This document shows, one piece after another, positions 1 through 7,667 of a DNA stretch of 12,543 nt. The notes under the pieces are model-generated. The model had not been told where the DNA came from. It did no database searches and saw nothing but the letters and a program-made list of their open reading frames with translations. Positions within the stretch are counted from its first letter, which is position 1; every line of letters begins with the position of its first letter. The DNA comes from an uncultured Eubacteriales bacterium (GTDB taxonomy: Bacteria > Bacillota > Clostridia > Oscillospirales > Oscillospiraceae): positions 1 through 12,543 of the forward strand of contig UROL01000044.1 of the NCBI GenBank assembly GCA_900549495.1, written 5' to 3'. A program made the position numbers and the translations under genes.

Positions 1-1356
1 ATCATCTTCTACAGCTTCTATTTCGCCGTTATCCTGATTTTCTTTGTGGGCGTGTTCATCGGCCTGAACTGGCTCAACGGCTGGCTGAAGGATTACGAGG
101 CCGCCCAGCCCACCGTGAAATGCCAGCAGGTGTTTGACCAGCTCTTTACCACCCCCGACTGGGCCACACTCTACCGCCTGGCGGGAGACCCCACCGGCAC
201 CGGCACCAACAAGTATGACACCCAGTTTGAGGGCCAGAACGAGTATGTCCGGTATATGGAGGAAAAGGTGGGCACCCAGCAGCTGAACTATGTGGAGACC
301 TCCGGCGGACTCACCGGCAAGAAGTATATCGTCCGGCTGGGTACCGAAAAGCTGGCCACCTTCTCCCTCACCGGCCAGCAGGAAAGCATCACCGATATCC
401 CCGACTGGCAGCTGGGCGAGGTGGAGCTGTTCATCAACCGCAGCCAGTCCATCAAGATTCGCAAGCTGGAAAACCACGTGGCCTATGTAAACAACAATCC
501 CCTGAGCGATGATTACACCATCCAGATTGCCTCCACCAAGGCAGACGAGACGCTGCCCGCCGAGAACCGTGTGCGTACCAGCATCCAGGAGGTGGACGGC
601 CTGATGACCACCCCCGAGCTGCTGGTTTACGACCAGACCGGTGCCCCCATTGAGGTGCGCTACAGCAGTGACTCCGGCATGTTCGAGGAGCAGATTCCCG
701 CCATTGCCATCACCGACGAGGAGCGCAGCGCCGTGTTTGGCGCACTAGAGGCCTACGCAGGCTTTATGATTAACGCCAGCGGCAGCCGGGCAGCCGTTGC
801 CAAGTACTTCGACGGCGGCAGCCAGACCTACAACGACATTGTGAAGATGAACGGCGAGCTCTGGATGAACGCCGACCGGGGCCATGAGTTCCTCAACGAG
901 GAAATCCTGGGCTACACCAAGAACTCCGAAACCATGTTCTCCGTCCGTGCCTCCATGGTGATGCACGTCAAGAACAAGGACAACACCGAGAAGGACTTCA
1001 ACGTTACCCAGTCCATGTACTTCCAGTACAAGAACGACAAGTGGGTGTGCACCGAGATGACCAATGCGGATATCACGGCTCCCGTTGGTGAGGTTCGCCT
1101 GAGCTTCTACGACAACAATGGCAACCTGCTGTCCTCCGACTTCTACTCCACCGAGGCCACCTCTGTCACCGCTCCCGTGGTATCCACCCCCGAGGGCAAG
1201 GTATTCAGCGGCTGGGCCACCGTGGAAGTCAACGAGGCCGGACAGAAGACCTGGAACGTAATCTTCCAGCCCGACGAGACAGGAAACATCCCCCTGTCCA
1301 CCGGCTTCAACCTGACCCCCATGAAGCTGTATCCCCTGTTCACCAGCGCCGCATAA
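1..1356 (+). CDS. 5'-truncated membrane-anchored extracytoplasmic protein of unknown function
   Basis: The reading frame is open from base 1 to a TAA at 1354-1356, giving 451 visible residues with the true start upstream of the window. Visible residues 1-29 are a strongly hydrophobic segment rich in I, F, V and L, followed by a long hydrophilic region. This suggests a membrane anchor with a large extracytoplasmic part. A GTG at 46 is in frame but lies inside the hydrophobic segment, so it is probably not the start. Visible residues about 240-355 contain alternating helix-like and strand-like stretches that could be an NTF2-like or similar alpha/beta fold (weak inference). The last 90 or so residues carry an F-x-G-W-A-T motif, and the stretch starting at FYDNNGN resembles the InlB B-repeat / Listeria-Bacteroides repeat style of surface protein (resemblance only). 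The stop codon is followed 24 nt later by the PAP2 gene, so the two are probably cotranscribed. I do not recognise a specific function. Confidence 0.8.
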   Translation: MIFYSFYFAVILIFFVGVFIGLNWLNGWLKDYEAAQPTVKCQQVFDQLFTTPDWATLYRLAGDPTGTGTNKYDTQFEGQNEYVRYMEEKVGTQQLNYVETSGGLTGKKYIVRLGTEKLATFSLTGQQESITDIPDWQLGEVELFINRSQSIKIRKLENHVAYVNNNPLSDDYTIQIASTKADETLPAENRVRTSIQEVDGLMTTPELLVYDQTGAPIEVRYSSDSGMFEEQIPAIAITDEERSAVFGALEAYAGFMINASGSRAAVAKYFDGGSQTYNDIVKMNGELWMNADRGHEFLNEEILGYTKNSETMFSVRASMVMHVKNKDNTEKDFNVTQSMYFQYKNDKWVCTEMTNADITAPVGEVRLSFYDNNGNLLSSDFYSTEATSVTAPVVSTPEGKVFSGWATVEVNEAGQKTWNVIFQPDETGNIPLSTGFNLTPMKLYPLFTSAA

Positions 1357-1380
1357 AAACACCGGAGGAGGTAGAAAACA

Positions 1381-2049
1381 ATGATTGCCCAAGCCAAGGC
1401 CCTGCTGGACTCCCTGGCCATCACCTTCGATTTCCCCATTCTGGAGTTCATCCGCAACTATCTGACCAATCCCTTCCTGGACAAGGCCATGCCCTATATC
1501 ACCCTGTTTGGGGAATGGGGTGCCTTCTGGATTGCGGTGGCACTGATTCTGGTGCTGATTCCCAAAACCCGGAAAACCGGCTGGTCCATGGGCGCCGCCA
1601 TGGCGCTGGGACTTATCATCTGCAACGGCATTCTCAAAACCCTGATTGCCCGGGACCGTCCATTCCTCTTCTACACCGTGGAGCGAATGCAGCAGTATAC
1701 CCTGCCGGAGCTGAAAAACTGGGTGCCCATGACCGCTGAGGACATCAAGTGGCTGGTGCAAAGCGACCTGCACCGCTCCTTCCCCTCGGGCCACACCATC
1801 TGCTGCTTCGAGGCGGCCACGGTGCTGATGCTCAGGAACAAGTGGGCCGGTATCCCCGCCACCATCCTTGCCTTCCTGGTGGCCTACTCCCGGCTGTACC
1901 TGTACGTCCACTACCCCACCGACGTGATTTTCTCTATGTTCGCCGGTATCCTGCTGGGCCTGCTGGGCACTGCTATTGTCGCCATCATCTACAAGGTACG
2001 CCCCCAAAAGCGGGGCAAGTATCAGCGCACCAACGCCCAGGCGGAATAA
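1381..2049 (+). CDS. PAP2-family membrane phosphatase
   Basis: The 222-residue protein carries the complete three-part phosphatidic acid phosphatase type 2 signature: K-x6-RP at K86 to R93-P94, PSGH at 135-138, and SR-x5-H-x3-D at S170-R171, H177 and D181. In this family the two histidines form and resolve a phospho-histidine intermediate, removing phosphate from lipid substrates such as phosphatidic acid or undecaprenyl pyrophosphate on the outer face of the membrane. Hydrophobic segments near 47-60, 70-85, 140-150, 158-176 and 183-204 fit the usual multi-span architecture. The tail is basic (KVRPQKRGKYQR). The ATG at 1381 is set by a strong GGAGGAGGT ribosome site at 1364-1372, 8 nt upstream. 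It lies downstream of the truncated surface-protein gene and is convergent with phoR. The substrate cannot be told from sequence. An undecaprenyl-pyrophosphate phosphatase or a general lipid phosphatase are both possible. Confidence 0.9.
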   Translation: MIAQAKALLDSLAITFDFPILEFIRNYLTNPFLDKAMPYITLFGEWGAFWIAVALILVLIPKTRKTGWSMGAAMALGLIICNGILKTLIARDRPFLFYTVERMQQYTLPELKNWVPMTAEDIKWLVQSDLHRSFPSGHTICCFEAATVLMLRNKWAGIPATILAFLVAYSRLYLYVHYPTDVIFSMFAGILLGLLGTAIVAIIYKVRPQKRGKYQRTNAQAE

Positions 2050-2061
2050 TCCCCATAACCG

Positions 2062-2090
2062 AATTCCCCTCCCAGCTCGGGAGGGGAATT
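2062..2090. terminator. Hairpin between convergent genes (PAP2 side)
   Basis: A perfect 12-bp stem pairs 2062-2073 (AATTCCCCTCCC) with 2079-2090 around a 5-nt loop (AGCTC). It begins 13 nt after the PAP2 stop codon. A classical long U-tract is missing (TTGTCT follows on the + strand), so it is an imperfect intrinsic terminator. It is probably part of a two-hairpin bidirectional end region. Confidence 0.6.
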
Positions 2091-2100
2091 GTCTATGCAA

Positions 2101-2134
2101 GAAGCCACCTGCAAATGAACGTGCAGGTGGCTTC
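2101..2134. terminator. Hairpin just downstream of phoR, likely pst-pho operon terminator
   Basis: A perfect 13-bp stem pairs 2101-2113 (GAAGCCACCTGCA) with 2122-2134 around an 8-nt loop. It starts 6 nt past the phoR stop codon (2141-2143) on the minus strand. Downstream on the minus strand the sequence reads TTGCATAG, so the U-tract is poor. On the + strand CTATTTATTGGTTTT follows, which is a better U-rich tail. It may therefore terminate transcripts from both sides. Confidence 0.65.
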
Positions 2135-2140
2135 GGCTAT

Positions 2141-3805
2141 TTATTGGTTTTCCATCGGGAAGGCGACCTGGATGCAGGTGCCAGCGCCGGGCTGGCTGGT
2201 GAGGCGAATGGTGGCCTTGTGGAGCAGGGCGGCGTGCTTTACAATGGATAGGCCCAGGCCGGTGCCCCCCACTTCCTTGGAGCGGCTCTTGTCCACCCGG
2301 TAGAAACGCTCGAAAATCCGGTCCTTATCCTCTGCCGGGATGCCGATGCCGGTATCCTGCACGGTGAGGACGGCCTGCGCCCCCTGCCGGGTGACGGATA
2401 CGGTGACGGTGCCGCCGGGGCGGTTATACTTGATGGCGTTGTCTGTCAGGTTATACACGATGCCCCGCAGCAGCTCCGGCACCCCCGGAAGCCGGACATG
2501 CGCCCCCTCGGTGCGGAGGGTGACATTTTTCTCATCGGCGAAGTGCTCCAGGCTGGCCGTCACCTCCTGGGCGACGGAATACAGGTCTACCGTGCTCCAC
2601 TGGTAGCCGTCCCCCTCGTCCAGCTGGGACAGGTTGATAATATCCTCCACCAGCTGAATCAGCCGCTGGGTCTCGCCGTAAATCCGCTGGGCGAAGGGCT
2701 GGACATCCTCTTTCTTGGCCATGCCCCGCATCAGCAGCTCCGAATAGCCGGAGATGGATTGCAGGGGCGTTTTCAGCTCATGGGATACATTGGCGGTGAA
2801 CTCCCGGCGGCGCTGCTCCGCCAGCTCAGACTGGGTGACATCAAAGAGCACCACCGCCACACCGGACATCTGGTCCTGCTGGCCCACGGCAGCGGCCTGA
2901 ATCCGAATAATCCTGCCATGGAGCTCCGTCTTCCGGGTGGCGCTCTTGCCGGTCATGGCCTCCTGCACCGCATCGGCCAAGGCCATATTCCGGGAGAGCA
3001 TCAAAAGCTCGGTGCCCGCTGCCTCCTTCTCCGCCACATCCAGCAGATGCAGGGCAGCCCGGTTGGCCGTGATGACCTTGCAGGACTTGTCCAGCAGAAT
3101 CATCCCCTCTTCCAGGTGGCCCACAATGGCCTCCAGCTCGTTCTGCTTCTGGGTCAGGGTCTCCTGCTGGAGCCGCAGGTGCTGCTGCTGGCTGTAAATC
3201 CGGCGGAACAGGGGGCTTAGCTCATCGTAGCCCTCGTTTTCCAAAGGCTCGTCCAGGTTCAGCTTGTTCATTGGCTCCACAATCCGCTTGGACAGTCGGC
3301 TGGCCAGCAGGAAGGACAGCACCAGCGCCGCCGCCACCACAATCAGGATGGGCTGGAGCATACCCAGCAGCAGCACCCACACGGAATTGTGGGAGATGGA
3401 CAGCCGCAGCACGGTGCCGTCGGTGAGCTTCTGGGCGCAGTAGAGATACTGCTTCATCATCGTGGAGGAATACCGGGTGCTTTCCCCGAAGCCGGTGGCC
3501 AGAGCATCCTGGATTTCCTGCCGCTGGAGGTGATTCTCCATAGCGCCGGAATCGGAGGAGCTGTCATACAGCACGTCGCCGTTGGCGGCAATCCAGGTGA
3601 CCCGGTAGTCCTGGGGGGACAGGCCCTCAAAATAGTCCATGCCCAGCTTCTGGGCGCCCTGGACGGCCAGGGCCGTTTCGGAGCGCAGCTGATTCTGCTG
3701 CACAGAGGAGAAGTAGTTATATAAAACCCCCATAATCAGCAGCAGGGTAACCACAAATACACCCATGGCCGCCGCGCAGATGGCTTTGTAAATTCGTTTT
3801 GTCAT
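2141..3805 (-). CDS. phoR: Phosphate-regulon sensor histidine kinase PhoR
   Basis: The 554-residue membrane kinase has a first transmembrane segment at about 11-31, an extracytoplasmic sensor region at about 32-142, and a second transmembrane segment at about 143-168. A short linker and coiled-coil rich in Q and E (about 172-225) follows, then a PAS-like domain (about 226-325). The dimerisation/phosphoacceptor helix contains SHELKTP with H342. The ATPase domain has an N-box with N452 and N456, G1 at DTGIGIP (484-490), the F-box around FERFY, and G2 at GGTGLGL (513-519). In the family, PhoR autophosphorylates on the histidine and passes phosphate to PhoP when phosphate is scarce. Pst and PhoU repress it when phosphate is plentiful. 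The ATG overlaps the phoP stop by 4 nt (ATGA), which implies translational coupling. The assignment rests on domain order plus operon position. All catalytic motifs are intact. Confidence 0.93.
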   Translation of the reverse strand: MTKRIYKAICAAAMGVFVVTLLLIMGVLYNYFSSVQQNQLRSETALAVQGAQKLGMDYFEGLSPQDYRVTWIAANGDVLYDSSSDSGAMENHLQRQEIQDALATGFGESTRYSSTMMKQYLYCAQKLTDGTVLRLSISHNSVWVLLLGMLQPILIVVAAALVLSFLLASRLSKRIVEPMNKLNLDEPLENEGYDELSPLFRRIYSQQQHLRLQQETLTQKQNELEAIVGHLEEGMILLDKSCKVITANRAALHLLDVAEKEAAGTELLMLSRNMALADAVQEAMTGKSATRKTELHGRIIRIQAAAVGQQDQMSGVAVVLFDVTQSELAEQRRREFTANVSHELKTPLQSISGYSELLMRGMAKKEDVQPFAQRIYGETQRLIQLVEDIINLSQLDEGDGYQWSTVDLYSVAQEVTASLEHFADEKNVTLRTEGAHVRLPGVPELLRGIVYNLTDNAIKYNRPGGTVTVSVTRQGAQAVLTVQDTGIGIPAEDKDRIFERFYRVDKSRSKEVGGTGLGLSIVKHAALLHKATIRLTSQPGAGTCIQVAFPMENQ

Positions 3806-4476
3806 TGTGCATCCTCCAGCCGGTAGCCCACGCCCCGGACAGTCTTGATGGCTTCTCCGGCGTTGCCCAGCTTCAAGCGCAGGGAGGCAATATGGACATC
3901 CACCGTCCGGGTCTCCCCCTGGAACTCACTCTCCCACACCGAGGAAAGGAGATTTTCCCGGGTGAAGGCCACACCGGGATTCTTCAAAAACAGCCGCAGG
4001 AGCTGGTATTCCTTGACGGTTAGTTCAATTTTCTTTCCGTCCACAAAGACCTGATGGGAGCTTTCATTCAGAGAGATTCCCTTGTGGGTCAGCACCGCTG
4101 CCACCGGCGCATGGTTGACCCGGCGGAGCACCGCCTTCACCCGGGATACCATCTCCATCATGCCGAAGGGCTTGGCCAGATAGTCATCCGCCCCCAAGTC
4201 CAGACCAATCACCTTGTCGAACTCCGTGCCCTTGGCGGTGGCCATAATCACGGGGATATCCGCCGTAGCCGGGGCGGCCCGGAGCTTCTTCAGGATGGAA
4301 ATGCCATCCTCGTCCGGCAGCATAATATCCAGCAGAATCAGCTCCGGCTGCTCCTTGGCAAGCTGCTGCCACAGCTCCTGGGCACATTCCAGCCCCAGGG
4401 CGGGGAGATTGGAGGCGTTCAGAGCGTACACCGTCAGCTCCCGGATGCTGCTGTCATCTTCCACGCAATAAATCAT
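3802..4476 (-). CDS. phoP: Phosphate-regulon response regulator PhoP (PhoB), OmpR family
   Basis: The 224-residue protein has an N-terminal receiver domain (about 1-118) with the acidic pocket E6-D7-D8, phosphoacceptor D50 in LLLDIMLP, switch T80 and the conserved K102 in AKPF. The C-terminal winged-helix DNA-binding domain (about 128-222) carries the recognition-helix stretch RTVDVHIASLRLKLG and ends with the family hallmark TVRGVGYRLE. Phosphorylated PhoP binds direct-repeat PhoP boxes and activates phosphate-starvation genes. The likely targets here are the box arrays upstream of pstS and of the Na+/Pi carrier. The gene starts 9 nt after phoU ends and overlaps phoR by 4 nt, so it is probably autoregulated within the pst operon. 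A GAGG sequence about 10 nt upstream of the ATG serves as ribosome site. Firmicutes call it phoP and proteobacteria phoB. Confidence 0.93.
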   Translation of the reverse strand: MIYCVEDDSSIRELTVYALNASNLPALGLECAQELWQQLAKEQPELILLDIMLPDEDGISILKKLRAAPATADIPVIMATAKGTEFDKVIGLDLGADDYLAKPFGMMEMVSRVKAVLRRVNHAPVAAVLTHKGISLNESSHQVFVDGKKIELTVKEYQLLRLFLKNPGVAFTRENLLSSVWESEFQGETRTVDVHIASLRLKLGNAGEAIKTVRGVGYRLEDAQ

Positions 4477-4485
4477 TCTATCGCC

Positions 4486-5169
4486 TCATTTTTCACTGAT
4501 GTGCCCGCCCTCTTCAAAATAGGCGGACTCGATTTCCAGACTGCCTGTCAGCGAAAACAGCACCCATTTTGCGATATTCACCGCATGGTCGCCAATCCGC
4601 TCGTAATACTTTGCAATCATCAGCAGATCCACCATGGCCTCGCTGTTCAGGCTGCCCTCTTTCAGCAGCGCCACCAGAGAGGCCTTGGAGTCATTGAAGA
4701 AATCATCCACTGTGTCATCGTATTCTATCACACTGCGGGCGATTTTTCCATCCTGTTTTACAAAGGCATCGATGCTGTCCGTCACCATATGAATGACGGC
4801 GGTAGCCAGACCCCGGATGGGAAGCCCGGTGGGAATTTCCGTAATATTGCCCAGGGACACAATCTCGCTGATGTCCCCGGATTGGGTGCCGATGCGCTGG
4901 GCATCCGTCACCATTTTCAGGGCGGAGGAAACGGTACGCAGATCCCGGGCCACCGGCTGCTGGTGCAGCAGGAGCTTCAGGCAGATGGTTTCGATGTCCC
5001 GCTCCTTCTGGGTAATTTGATTCAGCAGCTCCGGCAGCTGGGCGGTGAGCTTGGGGTCACAGTTTACCAGTGCATGGGATGCCTGGGCAATGGCGTTTTC
5101 GCAGAGCATACCCATGGATGTCATTTGCATTTTCAGCTCTTCCAGCTGCATGTCGAATTTGGAACGCAT
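4486..5169 (-). CDS. phoU: Phosphate transport regulator PhoU (first metal-site motif altered)
   Basis: The 227-residue protein has the usual PhoU length and two-repeat helical layout. The second repeat carries the intact family motif YERIGDHAVNIA (E190, D194). In the first repeat the equivalent is QRIGTQSGDI (residues 91-100), so both expected metal ligands of E-x-x-x-D are replaced (Q91, T95). PhoU is a cytosolic adaptor between the PstSCAB transporter and the PhoR kinase. It represses the regulon and limits phosphate uptake when phosphate is sufficient. The ATG overlaps the pstB stop by one base (TAATG), with a GGGAGG ribosome site inside the pstB end, so translation is coupled. The position between pstB and phoP is typical. 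The changed first motif suggests only one fully ligated metal cluster, which is inference from motif comparison. Confidence 0.93.
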   Translation of the reverse strand: MRSKFDMQLEELKMQMTSMGMLCENAIAQASHALVNCDPKLTAQLPELLNQITQKERDIETICLKLLLHQQPVARDLRTVSSALKMVTDAQRIGTQSGDISEIVSLGNITEIPTGLPIRGLATAVIHMVTDSIDAFVKQDGKIARSVIEYDDTVDDFFNDSKASLVALLKEGSLNSEAMVDLLMIAKYYERIGDHAVNIAKWVLFSLTGSLEIESAYFEEGGHISEK

Positions 5170-5924
5170 TATCCAAACCTCCCTGTGATATAGTCCTCGG
5201 TGCGCTTGTCCCGGGGGGCGGAGAACAGGCGGTCGGTTTTGCCGAACTCCACCAGCTCCCCCAGCAGGAAAAAGGCGCAGTTATCCGAAATACGTGCCGC
5301 CTGCTGCATGTTGTGGGTCACCATGATAACGGTGTATTTTTCCTTTAATTGCAGGGCCAAGTCCTCAATCTTGCCGGTGGAGATGGGGTCCAGGGCAGAG
5401 GTGGACTCGTCCATCAGCAGCACCTCCGGCTCTACAGCCAGTGCCCGGGCAATGCAAAGCCGCTGCTGCTGGCCGCCGGAGAGCCCCAGGGCGGAGGCTT
5501 TCAGCCGGTCCTTCACCTCGTCCCAAATGGCGGCGCTTCGGGCCGAGCGCTCCACGATTTCGTCCAGCTTGGCCTTGCCCCGGATGCCGTGGGTTCGGGG
5601 GCCATAGGCGATATTGTCATAAATGCTCATGGGGAAGGGGTTTGCCTTCTGGAACACCATGCCAACTCGCTTGCGCAGCCAGGTCACATCCACCTGGGGG
5701 TCGTAGATATTCTGGCCCTCATAGAGCACCTGGCCTGTGATTTTCACCCCGGGCACCAAATCCTGCATCCGGTTCAGGGTTTTCAGGAAGGTGGACTTGC
5801 CGCAGCCGGAGGGGCCGATGAGGGCCGTAATCTCATGGCCAGGAATGGCCATGTCAATGCCGTGGAGGGCCTGCTTCTCTGCGTACCACAGCTTCAAATC
5901 CTTTGTTTCAATAATCGAATCCAT
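5169..5924 (-). CDS. pstB: Phosphate ABC transporter ATP-binding protein PstB
   Basis: This 251-residue ATPase subunit has Walker [10 protein letters not shown] (37-45), a Q-loop at F91-Q92 in [10 protein letters not shown], the signature LSGGQQQR (148-155), Walker B VLLMDE (168-173) with the catalytic glutamate, a D-loop SALDP, and the switch histidine H204 in VTHNMQQA. The [20 protein letters not shown] stretch is characteristic of PstB within the ABC family. The protein sits on the cytoplasmic face of PstC/PstA and hydrolyses ATP to drive phosphate import. The start ATG lies 9 nt after pstA ends, with an AAGGAG ribosome site overlapping the pstA stop codon. It overlaps phoU by one base. 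All catalytic residues are present and the length is normal. Confidence 0.97.
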   Translation of the reverse strand: MDSIIETKDLKLWYAEKQALHGIDMAIPGHEITALIGPSGCGKSTFLKTLNRMQDLVPGVKITGQVLYEGQNIYDPQVDVTWLRKRVGMVFQKANPFPMSIYDNIAYGPRTHGIRGKAKLDEIVERSARSAAIWDEVKDRLKASALGLSGGQQQRLCIARALAVEPEVLLMDESTSALDPISTGKIEDLALQLKEKYTVIMVTHNMQQAARISDNCAFFLLGELVEFGKTDRLFSAPRDKRTEDYITGRFG

Positions 5925-5933
5925 GTTAACTCC

Positions 5934-6782
5934 TTAGTTCCGCCGCAGCTTCTTCCCGGCGTAGTTGGCTCCCAGGTTGATGACCAGGGTCAGAGCCAGC
6001 AGAATCAGGGCAATGGCGAAGGCCACGTCAATTTTCCCCTGCTCACTGGCGTATACATACAGCGCCACGGTTAGGGTGGCGGAGGAGGAATGCAGGGCCT
6101 TGACGAAATTGTTCAGCTTCAGGCCGAAGCCGGCGGTGAACAGCAGGGCGGCGGACTCGCCGGTGATGCGTCCTATGGCCAGAATGCAACCGGTAACAAT
6201 GCCGTCCACCGCACTGGGCAGCACTACGGTGCGAATCATTCTCCACTTTCCCGCCCCCAGGGCCAGGGCCCCTTCCCGATAGGCCTGGGGCACGGTTTTC
6301 AGGCTCTCCTGGGTGGTGCGGACAATGGTGGGCAGAATCATCATCACCAGGGTCAGGCCACCGGCCAGGATGCCAGCCCCCAGCCCCAGCCGCTGGACAA
6401 ACAGCAGCATACCCACCAGGCCGAAGAGGATGGAGGGGATGCCAGTCAACGTCTCGGCGGCAAATTCAATCAGCTGGGTCAGGTACCGGTTTTTGGAATA
6501 CTCCGTCAGATAGATGGCGGCCCCCACCCCCAGGGGCAGGGCAATGGCCATGGCCACCAGGATGATATACACCGTATTCACCAGGTTGGGCAGGATACCA
6601 ATGGTATCGCGGATATAGCTGGTTTGGGTACTGACCAGCTGCCAGCTGAGGTGGGGCAGGCCCCGGTAGAGAATATAGCCAATCAGGCCCACCAGCAGCG
6701 CCGCCGTAAGCAGGGAGGCGGCATACAGCCCCACCCGGACGGCCTGGTTCCAGAGCTTTCTCTTTTTTTCGAAGGTCATCAT
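5934..6782 (-). CDS. pstA: Phosphate ABC transporter permease PstA
   Basis: The 282-residue integral membrane protein has a basic N-terminus (EKKRK) and a first transmembrane helix at about 17-40. The core is a binding-protein-dependent permease with about five further helices. The family coupling-helix region reads YREGALALGAGKWRMIRTVVLPSA, and the GIPSILFGLVGML stretch is typical of Pst permeases. With PstC it forms the transmembrane phosphate channel. The start overlaps the pstC stop by 4 nt (ATGA), with AAGGAG just upstream inside pstC. Two consecutive ATG codons occur at the start and either could initiate. The ordering after pstC and before pstB separates it from PstC. Confidence 0.95.
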   Translation of the reverse strand: MMTFEKKRKLWNQAVRVGLYAASLLTAALLVGLIGYILYRGLPHLSWQLVSTQTSYIRDTIGILPNLVNTVYIILVAMAIALPLGVGAAIYLTEYSKNRYLTQLIEFAAETLTGIPSILFGLVGMLLFVQRLGLGAGILAGGLTLVMMILPTIVRTTQESLKTVPQAYREGALALGAGKWRMIRTVVLPSAVDGIVTGCILAIGRITGESAALLFTAGFGLKLNNFVKALHSSSATLTVALYVYASEQGKIDVAFAIALILLALTLVINLGANYAGKKLRRN

Positions 6783-7666
6783 CCGCGCTCCTTTTTAATG
6801 ACCACGTTCAAAAAGACGTTAATCATCATAATAAACAGGAACAGCACCAGGCCGATGGAGAACAGTGCCTCCCGCTGCAAGGAGCCCACCGGGGCATAGG
6901 ACATTTCCGAGGCGATGGCTGTGGTCATAAATCGCACCGGGCCCAGCAGCCTTGGCATATTGGGCACGTTGCCGGAGACCATGATAATCGCCATGGCCTC
7001 GCCAATGGCCCGGCCCACACCCAGAACAATGGATGTGGCAATGCCGCTTTTGGCAGCGGGGACGGTGACCCGGAAATAGGTCTCCAATTCCGTGGCCCCC
7101 AGGGCCAGAGAGGCATCCTCATAGTCCTTGGGCACCGCCCGGAGGGCAGTCTCCGAAACGTTGATAATGGAGGGCAGAATCATAATGGCCAGCACGACAA
7201 TGGCAGCCAGCATGGTAGCCCCGGAGGACAGGGCGAAAACGCTCTGAATAGCCGGAACCAGCACAATCATGCCCACCAGGCCATACACCACCGAGGGGAT
7301 GCCCGCCAGCAGCTGCACCGCCGTGCGAATCAGGTTCGCCGTCTTTTGGGGGGCCACCTTGGCCAGAAATACCGCCGTCAGCAGCCCGATGGGCACCCCC
7401 AGGAGCACCGCCCCCGCCGTGCCGCAGAGGCTGGTGAGAACAAAGGGCAGAATCCCATAGCTGGGCTCCACGGTGGTGGCGGTGGGCTTCCAGATTTTTC
7501 CCAGGAAGAAATTTCCCAGGCCGATTTTGCCTATGGCCGGTACGCCGGAGACAATCAAATAGATGCAGATGCACAGTACAAATCCAACTGTGACAATACC
7601 GCACAGGAAGAACAGCACGTTCATGCTGTTCTCCCCGGCGGCTTGTTTGGCCGTTCTGTGTTTCAT
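6779..7666 (-). CDS. pstC: Phosphate ABC transporter permease PstC
   Basis: The 295-residue membrane protein has a first transmembrane helix at about 16-41, then the PstC-type periplasmic-side stretch with W-K-P and YGILPFVLTSL. The remaining helices include GIPSVVYGLVGMIVLVP and the coupling region YEDASLALGATELETYFRVTVPAA. It forms the channel together with PstA. The ATG used here lies only 1 nt after the pstS stop codon, with just a weak GAAGAAG upstream. An alternative ATG at 7624 (residue 15, MNVLFF) has a much better GGGGAG ribosome site 6 nt away, so the protein may be 281 residues. The downstream end overlaps pstA by 4 nt. Confidence 0.95.
   Translation of the reverse strand: MKHRTAKQAAGENSMNVLFFLCGIVTVGFVLCICIYLIVSGVPAIGKIGLGNFFLGKIWKPTATTVEPSYGILPFVLTSLCGTAGAVLLGVPIGLLTAVFLAKVAPQKTANLIRTAVQLLAGIPSVVYGLVGMIVLVPAIQSVFALSSGATMLAAIVVLAIMILPSIINVSETALRAVPKDYEDASLALGATELETYFRVTVPAAKSGIATSIVLGVGRAIGEAMAIIMVSGNVPNMPRLLGPVRFMTTAIASEMSYAPVGSLQREALFSIGLVLFLFIMMINVFLNVVIKKERG
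7631..7636 (-). promoter_or_regulatory. Alternative ribosome binding site inside pstC
   Basis: The minus strand reads GGGGAG here, 6 nt before an in-frame ATG at 7624-7622. This is a stronger site than anything before the longer ATG at 7666, and the shorter start still keeps the whole first transmembrane helix. It favours the shorter PstC but does not prove it. Confidence 0.45.
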
Positions 7667-7667
7667 G

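Noticed and set aside
46..48. GTG as the start codon of the first gene.
   Set aside because: The frame is open back to base 1 and the upstream codons extend the same hydrophobic segment, so the gene is cut by the window edge rather than starting here.
745..2100. A 451-codon minus-strand open frame opposite the surface-protein and PAP2 genes.
   Set aside because: It runs antisense to two genes with clear ribosome sites and family motifs. Its product is a G/H/V/Q-rich composition typical of reverse frames in GC-rich genes, without recognisable domains.
4054..5193. A 379-codon plus-strand open frame opposite phoP and phoU.
   Set aside because: It is antisense to two well-supported operon genes, has H/Q/G-rich shadow composition and no credible ribosome site or motif.
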